From NCBI GenBank assembly GCA_002803225.1, contig NXFV01000214.1, positions 1 through 64,000 on the forward strand: a stretch of 64,000 bases of DNA, read 5' to 3'. This document shows positions 24,500 through 36,512 of the stretch, in pieces (position 1 is the first letter of the stretch; each line of letters begins with the position of its first letter). The DNA is from Gamarada debralockiae (Eukaryota; Ascomycota; Leotiomycetes; Helotiales; Hyphodiscaceae). The translations under genes and the position numbers were made by a program. The notes under the pieces were generated by a model, which worked only from the letters and a program-made list of their open reading frames with translations, was not told where the DNA came from and ran no database searches.

Positions 24500-26581
24500 T
24501 TAAGTACCCTGGCGGGTAGGTATCCGATTCAAAGGAAGTGGACGAGTAGCAGGTGCTCGCTCCATTGATTCCTCTGAAAGTGATCCAGCCAATGGTAGTT
24601 TGATATCCTCGTCAAAACACCAGACGACGTATCCATAGTCCCCAAAGAGGATCTCAAAGTCGTCATCGTAGACAGTACCTGCGCAACGCTCCACCACCCC
24701 TGGATGCTCTAGAGAAAACTCAAGTTCAAAGGGCCCATCCTGTTTCCACATACCACGAGCTTTATCCTCAAGATTTTTCGGAATTGTTGGTGATGGGTGA
24801 GGCATTGTACCGAATTCGCAGGTATACATGTTGAAAGTCCTGACCCAATCGGGCGTCTTAGAATATCTTAGAGATGTGTCCCATCCGATACTGCAGAGCC
24901 CGTTGTTATCGACAACTCTTATAATTCGAAGATCTAAAGTCTTCATTCGAATATCACTCAGATTGGGGCCAAAGTCTGTACGGCTGTTGAAACTCGGAAT
25001 CAGTAATCGCTCAATAGAAGAGAAAGAATGAAGCCAAGCTGATTCCGGAATTTAAAGCTCCAAATACCCGAATCGAGGACAATTCTGGGAAATTACATAC
25101 TGTGTCTTGTAATACTTCCCTTTGACGAACTCCTGAACTAACAGTCCTGTGCCAGACCAGTCATGGTAGAAAACAAAAAAGCGATTCTCGTCAAGTGGGT
25201 GGAAAAGGATAGCTTCTGGTGACCAATATGAGTCTCCCGATTTTGGTACTTCTGATTGTTCAACTGAGGTGAGCGATCCTCCGACATTCCAAAGGAGCAG
25301 TTGGTTCGACTTTGTGATCATTCCGACCTGTTTTCCGTGCGCAGATATAAACTTCATAGTGCTAGGGAGTCGGACTCTGTGGAGGTCTTCGCTGGTGAGC
25401 GACCATGCGAGGAGATTTAGTCTGGGAGACTTTAGCTTTCCAATCATTCACCAATTTTGAACAAATGAGTTTGAACTTACCGACCAAGTCCATGTGAAAT
25501 AAGAAGCTCATTCGAAAGAAACCACTCCCCAGGTCGTATAGGAAACCTGTTCACCTCCTGGTATACTTCCGGTTGCGTCAGATGGCCTTGGTTGAGACTT
25601 TGGACGACCAAACTCTCTCCAAATCTGAAGGCAATTCTACCAGAGTTATACTGGTGTTCAACCTTATAATGGGTTGGCAAACGGGTCCCTCCACGTTGAT
25701 AGTGATAAGTCGACATGGAGACGTATTGACCGTGTTGTTTTCTCACACGCTTCATTGCAGCTTTCGGAAACCAGTCGACGAGTCTTTGCTTCGCGGCTGC
25801 GTCTTCCAGGTCAGTCTGTGAAAGTTCCAGAGTCAGTAATCGCTCAAGAGAGAAGAAAGATTGAAGATAAGGGTCTTTCGCGGGTTTCAACTCCAAAGAT
25901 AATATCTGTAGAGTGGAAGTCGGGAATAGAGCAGAGCAATTCGGCCACAATTCGTGATATTACGCCGAGAAAACCTACCTTTTCCCATTGAGTCCGGAAG
26001 TGCATCTTGATGATTCCCATTGAAAAGTCGGGACTGGTGAACTTGTCACGCCAAGCTCGGGATACATGGCGTGCTCCCATAAGATCCTCAAAGTCCAAGT
26101 GTTCTGCAACTTGGAGAAGAAGCTCCACGGGTAGGTGAAGACAGATATCTTTGTTGAACGTGATGGCGTTGAGCCGGGTACGGAGTCCTCGGATTTCATC
26201 GCGAGAGAGGGAGTCGGCGAACTCGTCAAGCCTTAACACGTCAGAACATGGATTGAGAATCGTTCAGGCAGGTTGAACAATTGAAGAAACGTTTGTAGAC
26301 AGATATAAAGTGGCCATGGGAAGTAAAATTGGATGATTGACCCAATAGTAGTAGGCGGAATCTGTGCGGGTTGAGAATGAATCTTTCATCAAGTCTGAAT
26401 GATTGGGAGCGGAGTCCTTCAAGGGAGTTGAGTGATTGACAAGAGACTGGTCTAAAAGAGGTTACGTAGTTTGGGGGCCCACTCACGCTTCTCTTCGTGC
26501 TTGCACGTCTGGTGTTCCGTCAACACGTCGCAAGTCATCCAGGGCTTGGGCCGGCCCGCGAATATTAGGTGTGGGCATCAT
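24500..26581 (-). CDS. F-box protein
   Basis: Five exons (26487-26581, 25979-26231, 25481-25905, 25068-25421, 24500-24983) give about 536 residues. The first exon (MMPTPNIRGPAQALDDL...) is joined over a 255-base intron to ALDEFADSLSRDEIRGL. An F-box follows at residues about 55-100 (HLPVELLLQVAEHLDFEDLMGARHVSRAWR). The remainder is a fungal-type substrate-binding region with beta-rich segments (KQVGMITKSNQLLLWNVGG, AILFHPLDENRFFVFYHD). F-box proteins link substrates to SCF ubiquitin ligases through Skp1. The target here is unknown. All five exons keep frame, so this copy looks functional, unlike the relic at 1.5-2.5 kb. Confidence 0.8.
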
Positions 26582-28191
26582 GATATGAATTGTTGGAGAA
26601 GCTTAAAGCATTCAAGTGTTTCGTTTGAGATGAGCCGGTTTGTCCTTGACGTAAGGCTACCACAAGGCTGCCCTGTTCGACAACAAACAGGGCACGATTT
26701 GCCCTGAAAAGTAGTAGAAGTCATGGTAATAAACAGCCAAATAAAGTCAGCCATTATCCTTCTTCGCATTTAGAACTTTATATTTTCGAGTTGGTCATTC
26801 CAGTTTCCGGAAGGTATCAACATCGTCAGAAGTTACATATCTCATACTCGACGATCCCAACGCTGCATATTCTAAAGCACCGATCAGATAAACTGTCAAA
26901 ATATGCAACAATAGCCGTAATATAACCTAAATATATATTTGTTCTGGCTTGCCCTTGTAACTGAGGCCCCGATCCCCATCCGCCTCCGGCTCGCCTAACC
27001 CGATGAAACAAGAGAAAACACGGGCGTCACGGGCCGCCCAAATGGCTTCAATAAATTTGAGCGACTGCAGACATGATGCAGATCCAACACAAACAAATTT
27101 CTGCTTCTTTCCGGTCAGGAGGAAAAGCTCCGCTGATGTTCATCCAATCCGGGGAGAGATGAAATCGGTCAGTGAAGCCGAGAAATGAATGGTGAAGGGA
27201 TAAGATCTGATAGCACATCTGTAACTTTGTACAATAGGATCTATTTTGAGGCTCTACCAAACTATTGAAATCTGGGTAGAGAATGTGTCCGGCAGCATCC
27301 CCTAGCTCGTTATGTTTCACATGTACTTACGAAAGGTCAAGGGTCCTTTAGGGGGCGAACAAAATGCTACCTTCTCCACAATCAAAAGGCCCCTCCGTAC
27401 AATCCAGTACAGAATACACCCTGTACAGAAGCTCGCGCTCAGGCATGTCGGACCTTCTCGAATCCATCCTTCACTCGAAATATCTTCGAACCTTGCCCGT
27501 GCATTTGCATTACTGAAGACTCCCAATCGGGGAGCTGGGAGAAGCTCGTACCTATGAGAACCTGGCAACGACAGATGTCTCCTGAAAGCGAATCCCACAC
27601 GGTCCAATCCCAAATTTTCCACAGATAACGACCTACGGACGAACCATCAATTGAACATCATCGTCGCATATCATCGTCAATCTCTTTTCTCCCCCCTTTT
27701 CACCAAATATCCCATCTTACGACATAGCGCGGTGGGGTGGTCTATGCCAATAGCAGCCCAAGCTCGACCTGTCACTCCGGATATCGTTCTGACACTAGAG
27801 GTACGGCCATCCACTGGTCCAGATATCGAAAGAAGCTGAGGAATTAGAGGCGGCAGTCCTACTCGCCCCACACTACACCCCCCATCAATCTCGAGCTCTG
27901 CGACTGTCGCGCATCTTCAATCGCAATCGTTCGCAATCATTTTCACCAATGCAAGGCTGAGTGGTGGCTGAACCTTGTCTCTTGTCGCGGCTTCCCGCAT
28001 ATCAAGTGGCCATAAGACAAAGAAGAGCTTCCTCCACAATCTTAAAGCAGTCGCAGGAAATCAACAGCTATCACTCTCGATGCAATGAGGTGTGTTTCCC
28101 CCTTTCGCACATCAGTCAAGTCGCTGCATTTTTGTGCAGCTTGGCAATGCGGTTTGCGCTAGAGCAATCTGACATTTCACCAGGTGACGCG
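26582..28191. other. intergenic, no firm gene
   Basis: 1.6 kb between two divergent genes. A 47-residue minus-strand reading (MTSTTFQGKSCPVCCRTGQP...) lies just upstream of the F-box gene, but nothing supports it as a gene. The region after 27860 should be the HSF promoter and 5' UTR; an intron-like segment (gtgtgttt...caccag) at 28090-28183 may be a spliced leader. Confidence 0.4.
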
Positions 28192-30171
28192 ATGATGGAT
28201 ACCACGGTTGAGCGAGCGCAACGGAGCCCCTTCCTGAGCGATCCAGATCCAGGCCAAACAGCTCGTACTATTCCAATCCTCCAGCCTCCCATACTGCAGA
28301 CCTCAGCTCCATCCCCCACGGACCCAATGGAGGTCACTCCTCCTGCGACAGCCATGATGGGCCCCCCAACGAGAACGAGCGAAGAAAACGACGCAAACGG
28401 TACACACGATAATATGGGTATGGGGGATCAACAAAATACTGGCAGTCTGGCAGGTCCAAATGCTGCTGCAGCGGCAGCAGCGGGAGCCCAACAGCCCAAG
28501 GTTGTGCAGACTGCGTTCATTCACAAGCTTTACAAGTAAGTTGCAACCTGCATGCATACCCGATGTACAGCTACTGATGGATCAATAGCATGTTGGAAGA
28601 TCAAAGCATACAGCATCTAATCTCATGGTCCAATTCGGCGGAGAGCTTCGTTATGTCCCCATCCAATGACTTCTCAAAAGTTCTTTCGTAGGTTTGGATT
28701 ATCCAATTCGAGGGTCCCTGCTCACACGCCACAGACAATATTTCAAGCACACGAATATTTCTTCATTTGTACGACAATTGAATATGTATGGATTTCACAA
28801 AGGTTTGTGGAACCCGCGCCACCAGTTAGGAGGGGCATAGCTAACAATTGTATAGTCAGCGATGTATTTCATACCGGTTCTCCTGAATCACCGTTGTGGG
28901 AATTTAAGCATGGTAACGGCAATTTCAAACGAGGTGATCTTGTTGGACTTCGAGAGATCAAACGAAGAGCATCGCGACATGCATTGGTTCATCGAGATTC
29001 CTATTCTGCTCCGAAGGCCCCTCTTTCCCAACCTGGCACACCGGCCGAACCAATGCACACGATGCAGGAGTCGACCGAATCCAGATTGACGCAACTGGAA
29101 CATACTCTTTACGACATGCATGCTAGGTTGCAGAGGAGCGAGGATAATTCACAATTTCTACATGTCAGGAATCAGATTGTCATGGAATCTCTTTCTCGGT
29201 CGTTGCAAGTAAGTCGGGGTTTCCAGCTGTTCAACCCTAGCTAATGTGCCCTAGTTGAATCATGAGATGTCAAGAATAATGCTCTCACTTGCGCCGAATC
29301 CGGATACCCCTCTACATCGCGATGGTGAGAAAAATATATCGAATATTTTGAATTCTGCTAACATTTACTAGTCATGAACATGCAAGCCGAGATTCAACGC
29401 CAAGCCGAAATAATTAGAACGATGGATGAACCCCCTGAGCCCCCTCTCTCAGGCAGTCGACCATATTTCGCAAATCTCTCCTTAGATAACGCCCCAGTTT
29501 CCCCGCGTCAAATGCCACAAGATGATCCTCGTCGCGGCACGCCAATTGGCGGATCACGAAATAACTTCTACCGACCTCCCGTTCCATCTCATCTATCCAT
29601 CACCCCACGAAGATATGGTTCAATTGGAGCCAGCACATCACAATCCTCTCCTAGCTCACTACGATCTCAAGCTCCCCCACCCCCGCCACCACCGCATCCG
29701 CTTTCGGCCGTGTCATCGCCTCCTACGAATCTTCCTCGTCGCCATACCTCAGCCGACATCCGAAATGTCCAAGGCTGGCAAAACAATCCCTCACCCTTCG
29801 CATCCGGCCAATCTTCCTCCGCATATCCCTCATCACCCAAGAGAGGACCGACAGCTATCAGCGAAGACCAACGTATCCGAGAGAGCTTCAGCTCCTACTC
29901 ACTCGCCAGCGCCTCCCAAGGCCGAGCCGAAAACTCGCGGCCGAGCACCCCTCCCTTCTCGAACGGCAACACTGCGGATCACCTCAACAGTTGGTCATGG
30001 GGAGGACCTAGAGAGAAGAACGCCTCGAGCATCTTCAAGGATAATTCCGGACCCCCTACAAGAAGAGGCAGCATGGCGCATATCCTAAATCCGGCCGAGA
30101 CCGCTGAGAGGGATGAAGAACATGAGGAGGAAATGAGAGAAGAGGATCGCAAACGCAAACGGCTGCAATAG
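28192..30171 (+). CDS. heat-shock-factor-type transcription factor, Sfl1-like
   Basis: Six exons (28192-28535, 28589-28687, 28735-28802, 28856-29208, 29255-29324, 29372-30171) give about 577 residues. The HSF DNA-binding domain (about residues 105-210) is assembled from four exons: FIHKLYNMLEDQSIQHLISW, FSKVLSQYFKHTNISSFVRQ, LNMYGFHKVSDVFHTG and WEFKHGNGNFKRGDLVGLRE, followed by IKRRASRHALVHRD. A coiled-coil trimerisation-type region follows (ESRLTQLEHTLYDMHARLQ), then a serine/proline-rich tail with poly-proline. The insertion after the domain resembles Sfl1 (repressor of flocculation and filamentation) more than Hsf1. The start at 28192 is favoured; an in-frame ATG at 28147 lies inside a probable leader intron. 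Confidence 0.85.
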
Positions 30172-31439
30172 AAATTCCGATACCAAAGGACGGACGAATT
30201 CCGATCAAAATGTTGATGTTTACACGACGACCTACCTGCATGGCTCTATCTCATTCACATTTATACTTATCATAGGGTGGTGGGAGGCTTTAATTGTTGT
30301 TTCTATTGCTTGTATATGTTGATTGTTTGGAGTGTGATGGGTGCATTTGCATTGTAGAAGTTTCTTCACTCTTCGTCTGGGAATGGGAGAGGATGTCTAT
30401 CTATTTCACTATCTATTTTCCCTCGAAATAGGTGGTCTTGGGAGTAGGGTTAATAGCAGTTGGAGGCGTGAACAGACTAGGACGTTTGAGGTATCGAGAA
30501 GGACTAATAAGCGCGGGCTTTCATGCACGACGATATGTGACCGGATGAACAGGCATTTACGACTGCTTGGATTGAAATTGGAGTGTTGGGATCTGGGAAT
30601 CGAATCAATACCAAAAGGATGGGTGCAATGTATGTTACTATGTATAGCGCGATGAGCGCGCTTCAGTAGGAGGGATTGCATCTTAGGCAGGCTCTCTGAT
30701 GAGGAATTTAGGGTTTTGATCGTAGCCCGGTTCTTTCGTAAGGTTCTGTGAGCTGAGTATTGGCTTCGTAACATGGCAGGTTCTTTGGGGGGATGGCTCC
30801 CGAGAATAGAACGTCTTTCGGCTGCCTCCACGAATACGGCCTCGAAGGCCTTGAAGAAATCAGGACCACTTTGACACTTCTAGTCCACCTCGTTGATAAA
30901 TACTCGTCCGGAAACGCCCCAAGCAAACGCGTGAACACACCCTGTTACTGGCTGTATAAGTGTGAACCGGAATTCATGAACAGCCTAAGATGTGCGAGAC
31001 CTATGCCAAAGTTGGAGGTGACGTGTAGGTCGGTGCGGTTGCCGCGACATCCTGGCCCCAGGTACTGCACGATAGGGACATCTAATGGAGCAACTTCACT
31101 GGAGTTTCCGCCTGAAATCGGGATTGCGAAAGACCAAAGAGGTTATTCGAAGAAATGGCAACGATAAGTCCAACGACAACAAACCTTGAACCACGACGAT
31201 AATCTTTGATGGTACGGAGATACTTTTTCAAAGGTTATTTCTCCCGCCAACTCCTTCGAAAAATCGCTACGCCGATAATTCCATGATTGGATAAGCAGAT
31301 GGCCACCAATGAGCCCGCGTGGTCCATTCTGAGAACGAGTTCTAATCTTTCTTGGATGACAGCAAAGCAAAAGCTAGAAAGTGAGTAAAGAAGGCAACTA
31401 ATTCATTGCCCGACCAGAATTTGACTTATTTCAATCTAT
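30172..31439. other. intergenic, no firm gene
   Basis: 1.27 kb between the HSF stop and the methyltransferase stop. A plus-strand ORF at 30793-31167 starts MAPENRTSFGCLHEYG but shows no recognisable domain and no codon pattern like its neighbours. I see no RNA gene or repeat. Confidence 0.4.
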
Positions 31440-32969
31440 CTAAGCTGGCTTCTGTCCATAGACCACATAGCTAACAAAGGCGGTTAGAAGTTTGGACTAG
31501 TCTGTGAACAAGGGTACTCACATAGGCCAATATACATGAATCCTGAGGTTCTTCAAATTCTTTCTGACTTCAACTAAGAATGCCTCTACTTCTTCCTTGT
31601 TCCATCCTAATACCCGCGTGAAAAGTGCCAAACTAAAGCCCTCGAGTGCAGGGGGGAAATTCCCCAAACTCAACATTCCTACCATTGTGTCAGCAACATC
31701 CCCCAATGCAATTAGTTTATGATCATAATCAAGGTCTGTCGAGTATCAGGATATCTTGCATACCTAGATCCTTGAATTTCCGATCTTTTGGCCAGCGATT
31801 TATAGCCCATTTGTATTTGACTTTCCACTACATTCGTAAAGCCAGCGGCCTCAAGTTGGGATTTGTAGGAATGGGTACTATCATTCGGACGCGCTGTTTT
31901 GATTGTAGCATCGAGCATATGGTTAGCCCATTTGCGGAGAGCGGAATCCGCTGGAAGGGATTCGTCGTCGCTCCCAACAGGAAAGAACGAATCTACGACT
32001 TCGACGAAGCCAGATTGCTATTCAGAAATCAGTTGACGAGCAAGTCAAGCATCTCGCCAGATTTCATGATAGAGGAGACAAGATGAACTGCTCAGAGAAC
32101 TTACTCGAAACATTGCTCGAAGAGTCTCGGCCAGTTGGCGAAAGAGCCTGTCATCATGCGGCTGTAGATGAAGTCAAACTTTGCTGAGAAGGTCCAAGGC
32201 TCTTCAAGATCTTCAGCCTCGAAAGTGACATTCGGTGGAACGAAAGCTGGCTGGATGGGGCTGAGATCAATACCAAAGACATTAGGGGGGTTAATAAAGG
32301 GTATTTGGATTTGGCCAGTATCCTACCTCTGACTGGGGATGTTCGTCAGCAAAATCAATAGCCCAAATCCCAGTTCCCTGTGATTAGGTCAGTCATTGCT
32401 TAATAGAATAGAATGAGATACAAGCGGGATAAAACTCCAAAGATACCCTACATGGAGCAGAAGTTGGCATTGAACTTATGCATCCACCAAGATATAGAAA
32501 CAATGGCTGTGAGAAATACATACGATTCTCACATCAAGTACCCGGTGCAATGACACACGCTTTTCTTCCTCTACAGGACAGATGAATAGCTTTCCATCAA
32601 AGGTTAACATGAACAAGTGATGTTGTAGATCAAGGCGAACCTGTTCAGGCGAGTCGTTCGACTGGAAAGTCTTTGAGTTAGTACTCTTTCCCGCATCAAA
32701 AATCGCCGCAGGTCACAAAATCTTGACTGTCGAGACACCGCTTTGGGGAGTGACGGCCATAGTATTGAGAGCTACGTGCTTCGGGAGTCTATGTACATTA
32801 GATATTTTCCATCTTTATAAGAATGGTAAGTTCGCCCATTCTCTTCTCGATATTTAAGAATGCTGGAACTAAGTGATGCGGTTGAATTTCCAGTATTATC
32901 ATCTTCAAACGCAGAGTCGATATCGTTGGCGGTATCAGCCTCCAGTGGGTTGGCTGCGGTCTCAGCCAT
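31440..32969 (-). pseudogene. LaeA-like SAM-dependent methyltransferase, frameshifted
   Basis: Minus-strand exons follow the LaeA-like fungal methyltransferase order: MAETAANPLEADTANDID, SILKYREENGRTYHSYKDGKY, LDLQHHLFMLTFDGKLF, GTGIWAIDFADEHPQSE, VFGIDLSPIQPAFVPP, FDFIYSRMMTGSFANWPRLF, GFVEVVDSFFPVGSDDE, YKSQLEAAGFTNVVESQ, LEGFSLALFTRVLGW and YWPIYVVYGQKPA-stop. Inside one exon, near 31817, an extra base separates FTNVVESQI from the expected continuation YKWAINRWPKDRKFKDLG, which sits in the next frame. The SAM motif I also appears shortened: VLD is spliced directly to GTGIW, where family members read VLDVGTGTGIW. Introns otherwise fit. Probably a recently inactivated gene. Confidence 0.65.
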
Positions 32970-34028
32970 TGTGCCAGGATTCGATACAAATTTCGGAAGA
33001 ATAGAGTATATAAAGAGGCAAGAGTTTACAATAATATACTCAACGGGATACTGAAGATAATGGTAAGGACAAGATTTGGCAATCAGTCCATCGAGGTGCG
33101 GGGTGGTACAAGCAACATACCTCTACCCCGGACAGTGTTGTAGTTGCACAAACATCGCTGCACCGGAGCTGAATCTGCTTCTCGGATGTCTTCCGTGAAC
33201 CATTTGGGAGCTGCAGAAATTTCGTTGTACCGTCTCATATCTCGACGATTTCACTGGTTACCGACTGCGGCGAACTTATTCGTCTTGGAGATCGGTCCGA
33301 TGACGTTCCGCAAATCGATTTGACACCGGGGAACATGGGAGCATACATCTAACAGTTGAGGATTGGTTGGATTGAAGTGGATAGCCGAGGTGGCTTTCGT
33401 ACCGGACATACTGTAATGAAAAGCGCCAATTCGTTTTTTAGTTTAAAAAAGGGCAGGAAGGTACAGATTACAGAGTGTCCAAATTGTTTGTTCCAGTTGG
33501 GGAGGGCAGGAAGGACAATACCAACTGAGTGATTCACATTCCAGCACCCTGGCCTGAAGTCGACATGAAAATTTCCATATGTGCTTTTTGCCATGTTAAC
33601 CCTTTGCGTACTAACCGTTCAGGACACTGAGCAATTCAAGAATTGGATCTTTCAGGGTTCTAATGGTCAATAGAACTTGAACGATTCAAAATGCTAAATC
33701 CGCTCACGAATCCTTCTTGCTCCTTAAAGTTGAGTGATTCCAAAATCCAAGATCTTGCATGAATGTAGTCGTTCATGAGAATTGGGATATTCAAGCTTCA
33801 AGGGTGAGCGAAAGACATGCCGTATTGCCACGGCGAGAACTTGATTGCCTAGATTGGCTTCTGTTCATAATCGCATTGCTAGCGGACACCGTCAGAAACC
33901 ACAGGAATGTTCGAAGCTTTAGGGACTTACAAGTTACGTGTACTAATATGTACGCATGGATCTTGGTGCCCCTCGTCTCCGTTCAGACTTCAACTAAGAA
34001 TATCGCTCTTTCCTCCCAGAATCCAAAC
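32970..34028. other. intergenic, no gene seen
   Basis: 1.06 kb on the promoter side of the methyltransferase-like gene. Only short ORFs without family resemblance. Confidence 0.45.
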
Positions 34029-35690
34029 TTACCAGCCCGAACCATCTGAATCGAAGGACTGATAGCGTCGTTCTTGTCGCAAATCGCTGACCGGATCAGC
34101 TCTCATTGTTGTATTCACAACATGTTGAGCATAGCTTGGATCTAGCCAAAGTGGCTGAGGCTTGGACTTCTCCCCCTCCATCATTCTATGCAGACCTTGA
34201 CTTGAGGTAGACCTCTGCTTTCCCTTTTCATGATAAATCTCAACACTGTCCTCATCTGGGTTCTTCAGAGGGTCCGCTGCATCTCGATTCGTACTCCTCC
34301 CTAGGGACTCGTCACGATTCTGCAAACTATCGGGCGCCTTAGAGAGCACTGCCCCCTTTAATGACAAGTCATCGCCGCGTGAAGCACCTCCTGGCCCAGG
34401 CTTTTTACTGATTCCACCCTTTTCTTCGCCCTCTGCAGGTGTCCACTCCAGGAGTAGCTGCTGCTCAATATCTGCTCCACTCTCGTCCTCGACTTCATTT
34501 GTCGGTCCTGCGGCGCGGATGTCGAAAGGACGACTGTCGTAGTATTGGGGATAAGCTCGATCATTTCTGCGGCTATAGTCCTCGGCTTCAAGGCGATACC
34601 GCTCACCCACGCGGCTAAACATGCCCGGGTAACTTTCTTCCTTCCTTGCAGCGGGTGGAACAAACGGGGCGGGAGGTCCTCGATGGCGTTCTTCGCCACC
34701 GAAATCTGTTGTGTGTCTATATAGCGAAGGGGTTCCTGAAGGTGGGAACGGCTGCGAAACGGTCGAGTTTGCGTAACTATAACTACGGTTGAATCGGGAC
34801 TCTGAGGGAGGGTACGACAGCGAAGCACTTGAAGCAGCATAGCTGCGGCTGGGAGTCACTCGAGACTCTGATCTCCTGATCGATTCCCTTCCACTGTATC
34901 TTTTTCGACTGGAGTCACTCCTTCGGCTTGACTTCTGTCCACGACTTGGGAGTTGACTCGATATGTATGAATACTGGAGTCGTCGCTAGTGTACACCACA
35001 CTATTTTCCGAGTCACTATGGTCAGACTTTTTTTTAAACTGCCTTCCCCATCTTGCCAACGTTAATGATCTCGTGGACGGGATTAAATTCAACATTATTA
35101 CGAAGTATGGGTGGCGGCTTATTCATTTCTGCAATCCTCTCCGCCTTAGCCCTCTCGATGGTATGGAATATGGGAAGGGCGCTAATATCGTGACGTAGTG
35201 CTCTGCGCAGATAGACAATAATTAAAGGAGTGTGATCTTTTCTCGAAGGCTTGAAGGAAGGCATTTCGAGCTGAAAAAGTGTCCATTCGAAGTTGGCGTC
35301 GGATTCACAGGTGGCTGTGTCGTCGAGCAAGCTCGAGATTTGAGATTGCTGGCTATGCAATAAGCCCAATTTCCTCAAGAAAACTGTAGAGCTTTTGCGA
35401 TTTAGCTCGTCTATTCGATCTTTAGTCTCTGGCGCGAGTAGAGCTACTTTTGTAATAGAGCATTTCTCCCAGCCTTTCTCCTCGTCGACAATTTCGGTCT
35501 CAGTCCTTCGGATAGTGTGCACTTCGTAATTAGTCAGTTTTTCCCGGGCAGTATCCTCAGTAATGAGAGGTCTAGAAGTTATATCCTTTATCCTGGTCGA
35601 GTTGATGACTCGTGGAGGAGGGGGAGGAAGGGGAGGAAGGGGAGGAAGGGGAGGAGGGCCAGGGGGCGGACAAAAGGAGGTTAGTGGTTC
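34029..35690 (-). pseudogene. proline/RS-rich hypothetical protein, frame-disrupted
   Basis: From about 35690 the minus strand reads a proline run (PPLPPLPPLPPPPPR), RVINSTRIKDITSRPLITED and a globular-looking segment (WEKCSITKVALLAPETKDRID, FEWTLFQLEMPSFKPSRKDH, LIIVYLRRALRHDI). It ends at a TAA inside a T3/A8 tract near 35036. One base over, the frame continues KKKSDHSDSENSVVYTSDDSS. A second change near 34960 leads to SSQLPSRGQKSSRRSD and then a long serine-, arginine- and glycine-rich part ending at 34029. I do not know the family. No start codon is evident before the proline run. Either broken, or affected by homopolymer errors. Confidence 0.45.
35613..35655. repeat. purine-rich GGGGAGGAA tandem repeat
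   Basis: Repeats of ggaggaagggga encode the proline-leucine run of the minus-strand gene (PPLPPLPPLPP). It is a simple-sequence tract likely to vary in length between isolates. Confidence 0.8.
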
Positions 35691-36067
35691 TAAACTACTC
35701 GCATGCCTTCTGTTAGTCAGTGTGGTGTGTATTGTCCTGAATTACGGCGTTATTCTGGTTCTGTCAGTCAGATTCTATTGCAGTTCTAGCTATCGTTGAT
35801 TTCTCAGCTTATGGCATCTCGTCAGTTGCTATAAGACGTTATACTAGCTCTTCAGTTGTCTGTGGGTTACTCCAACACAGGACGGGGAAGTCGAAAAACT
35901 CTAAGCTGTGAGCTATAGTAATGGACAGATTAGCGTGGCAGTTACTGTATGTCTGAATTCAGAAGTGCGAGCGGGAAGACAGCGTAGGGTGGAGTCCGCC
36001 AACGTATACGGGGGGGAGCAGCTAAGCGAGGTGGCTAGAAAACCCTGTCCTAATTCACCTCTTATAT

Positions 36068-36444
36068 CGACTGGATAGCAGCTCGCAAATGGCCTAGCCG
36101 CGTGATCGTCCTGATACTAATGCTTATGGGTCTGCTCCTCGTATCTTATCCAGAGACTAATCCCGAATAGATGCTGTGGTCTAACTTCATACTTAAAATA
36201 GCTAGATAGATATTCCTCCTAACTACTCTGATACACCATGCTTCTCTACTGGCATCAGGTTAATATTCCTTGCCCTGCAATTTTCGGATCTTGTCAAAGT
36301 TGTTCTCTCTAATAAGTACCTACTCTGGGCTAACAAGAACTCCTGTGCAGTCTACCTCTTGCATAGTACTCTTATATGTATGATTCTTGTCTGGATACTA
36401 TATAGTGTAACAGCATCACCAGACATGCCCGGCAGAAATACGCG
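36068..36444 (+). pseudogene. acyltransferase-3 (OafA/YrhL-type) family remnant
   Basis: A plus-strand frame reads DWIAARKWPSRVIVLILMLMG then LLLVSYPETNPE-stop. After a gap it reads LQFSDLVKVVLSNKYLLWAN, KNSCAVYLLHSTLICMILVW and ILYSVTASPDMPG. The second part matches the last two transmembrane segments of fungal acyltransferase-3 membrane proteins (usual form 'LSNKYLLWLGKNSFAVYLLHG'). The remnant has stops and AT-leaning substitutions and no N-terminus, so it is a decayed gene fragment at the edge of the AT-rich transposon-like block. Confidence 0.6.
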
Positions 36445-36512
36445 ATAAGCGGTATCGATACAGGCTAGCTCACGGGCTGGCCTGCACTAAAATCAACCCT
36501 ACTATAATTTAA

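Noticed and set aside
30793..31167. 124-codon plus-strand ORF downstream of the HSF gene
   Set aside because: No domain, no intron context, and composition unlike neighbouring genes; not supported as a gene.
3582..32969. P450, bZIP/DUF3425 and LaeA-like genes as a secondary-metabolite cluster
   Set aside because: They are spread over 29 kb among housekeeping genes, and no PKS, NRPS, terpene synthase or DMATS backbone gene is present.
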